Made by a program: the position numbers and the translations under genes. Below are positions 63,890 to 64,000 of a stretch of DNA of 64,000 bases, piece after piece. Each line of letters opens with the position of its first letter. The first letter of the stretch is position 1. The notes beneath the pieces were generated by a model that made no database searches, was not told where the DNA came from, and worked only from the letters and a program-made list of their open reading frames with translations. Origin of the DNA: WVZH01 sp034430895 (lineage in GTDB: Bacteria > Chloroflexota > Anaerolineae > Anaerolineales > E44-bin32); NCBI GenBank assembly GCA_034430895.1, contig DAOUDW010000038.1, positions 1 through 64,000 of the forward strand, in the 5' to 3' direction.

Positions 63890-63906
63890 GCCCGTAGGAG
63901 GAGCGT

Positions 63907-64000
63907 ATGTACGCAGACCGCATCACCCGACTGCAGCAGGCAATGGTGGAAGATGAAATCGATGCGGTGGCCCTCAACCCGGGACCGACCCTGGCCTACC
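63907..64000 (+). CDS. N-terminus of a peptidase M24 (Xaa-Pro aminopeptidase)-like protein (partial)
   Basis: 31 residues to the window end: MYADRITRLQQAM then EIDAVALNPGPTLAY, the creatinase/prolidase N-terminal domain pattern (RL..L..A..DA..L.PGP.L.Y) of Xaa-Pro peptidases. GGAGGA is 4 nt upstream. The metal-binding catalytic domain lies beyond the window, so the identification rests on this short stretch. Confidence 0.6.
   Translation, partial: MYADRITRLQQAMVEDEIDAVALNPGPTLAY

Noticed and set aside
1..64000. CRISPR array, prophage or integrative element
   Set aside because: No regularly spaced direct repeats, cas genes, integrase, phage structural genes or attachment-site duplications next to the tRNA genes were seen.

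Overview
The window looks like a chromosomal segment of a Chloroflexota bacterium, probably Anaerolineae-like. This is an inference from gene content: CSLREA/beta-helix surface proteins, NBR1-type Ig lipoproteins, LiaF-like membrane proteins, many lipoproteins with Thr/Pro linkers, a leucine T-box, and no outer-membrane genes. No rRNA marker is present to confirm it. Most genes are housekeeping or envelope genes. I see no prophage, insertion sequence or CRISPR array.

Layout. 1-5.8 kb: surface proteins, namely the tail of one and all of a second CSLREA protein sharing a C-terminal module, then two tandem NBR1-Ig lipoproteins whose 150-nt leaders were duplicated with them. 5.9-19.5 kb, all plus: a response regulator fused to a catalytically dead IS200/Y1-transposase-like domain, polA, a TPR protein, the c-di-AMP pair cdaA/cdaR, der, lepB, and a REC-GAF-degenerate-kinase protein with a small partner. 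19.6-30 kb: deoC, a ComEC with a dead metallo-beta-lactamase tail, an HtrA-like protease, a short GH3-family protein, msrPQ, and a lone receiver protein.

30.4-33.4 kb, plus: a SelW/Rdx-type selenoprotein with an in-frame UGA (CAAU motif) read into trpS, then dtd and an SPFH protein. 33.4-37 kb, minus: the de novo NAD operon nadC-nadA-nadB. 37-46.5 kb: a gluzincin-like protein, arfB, a LiaF/DUF4097-like protein, PPK2, a crotonase, class I aldolase, sixA and a bacterial dynamin. 46.5-59.8 kb, all minus: an extracytoplasmic block with an oligopeptide-binding lipoprotein, two metallopeptidases, a PhoR/PhoB-like two-component pair, a SUMF1-Ycf48 lipoprotein, a TolB-like lipoprotein and a polysaccharide deacetylase. 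59.9-64 kb: ridA, leuS behind a T-box leader, two tRNA-Ala genes upstream of that leader on the same strand, and a divergent M24 peptidase gene cut by the window end.

Most notable are the selenoprotein (broken by UGA, so simple ORF calling misses it), the REC/Roadblock-like/dead-Y1 fusion, the dead metal site in ComEC, and the apparent tRNA-Ala/tRNA-Ala/T-box/leuS transcription unit. Several genes have a TGnTATAAT-type extended -10 so close to the start codon that leaderless transcripts are likely.
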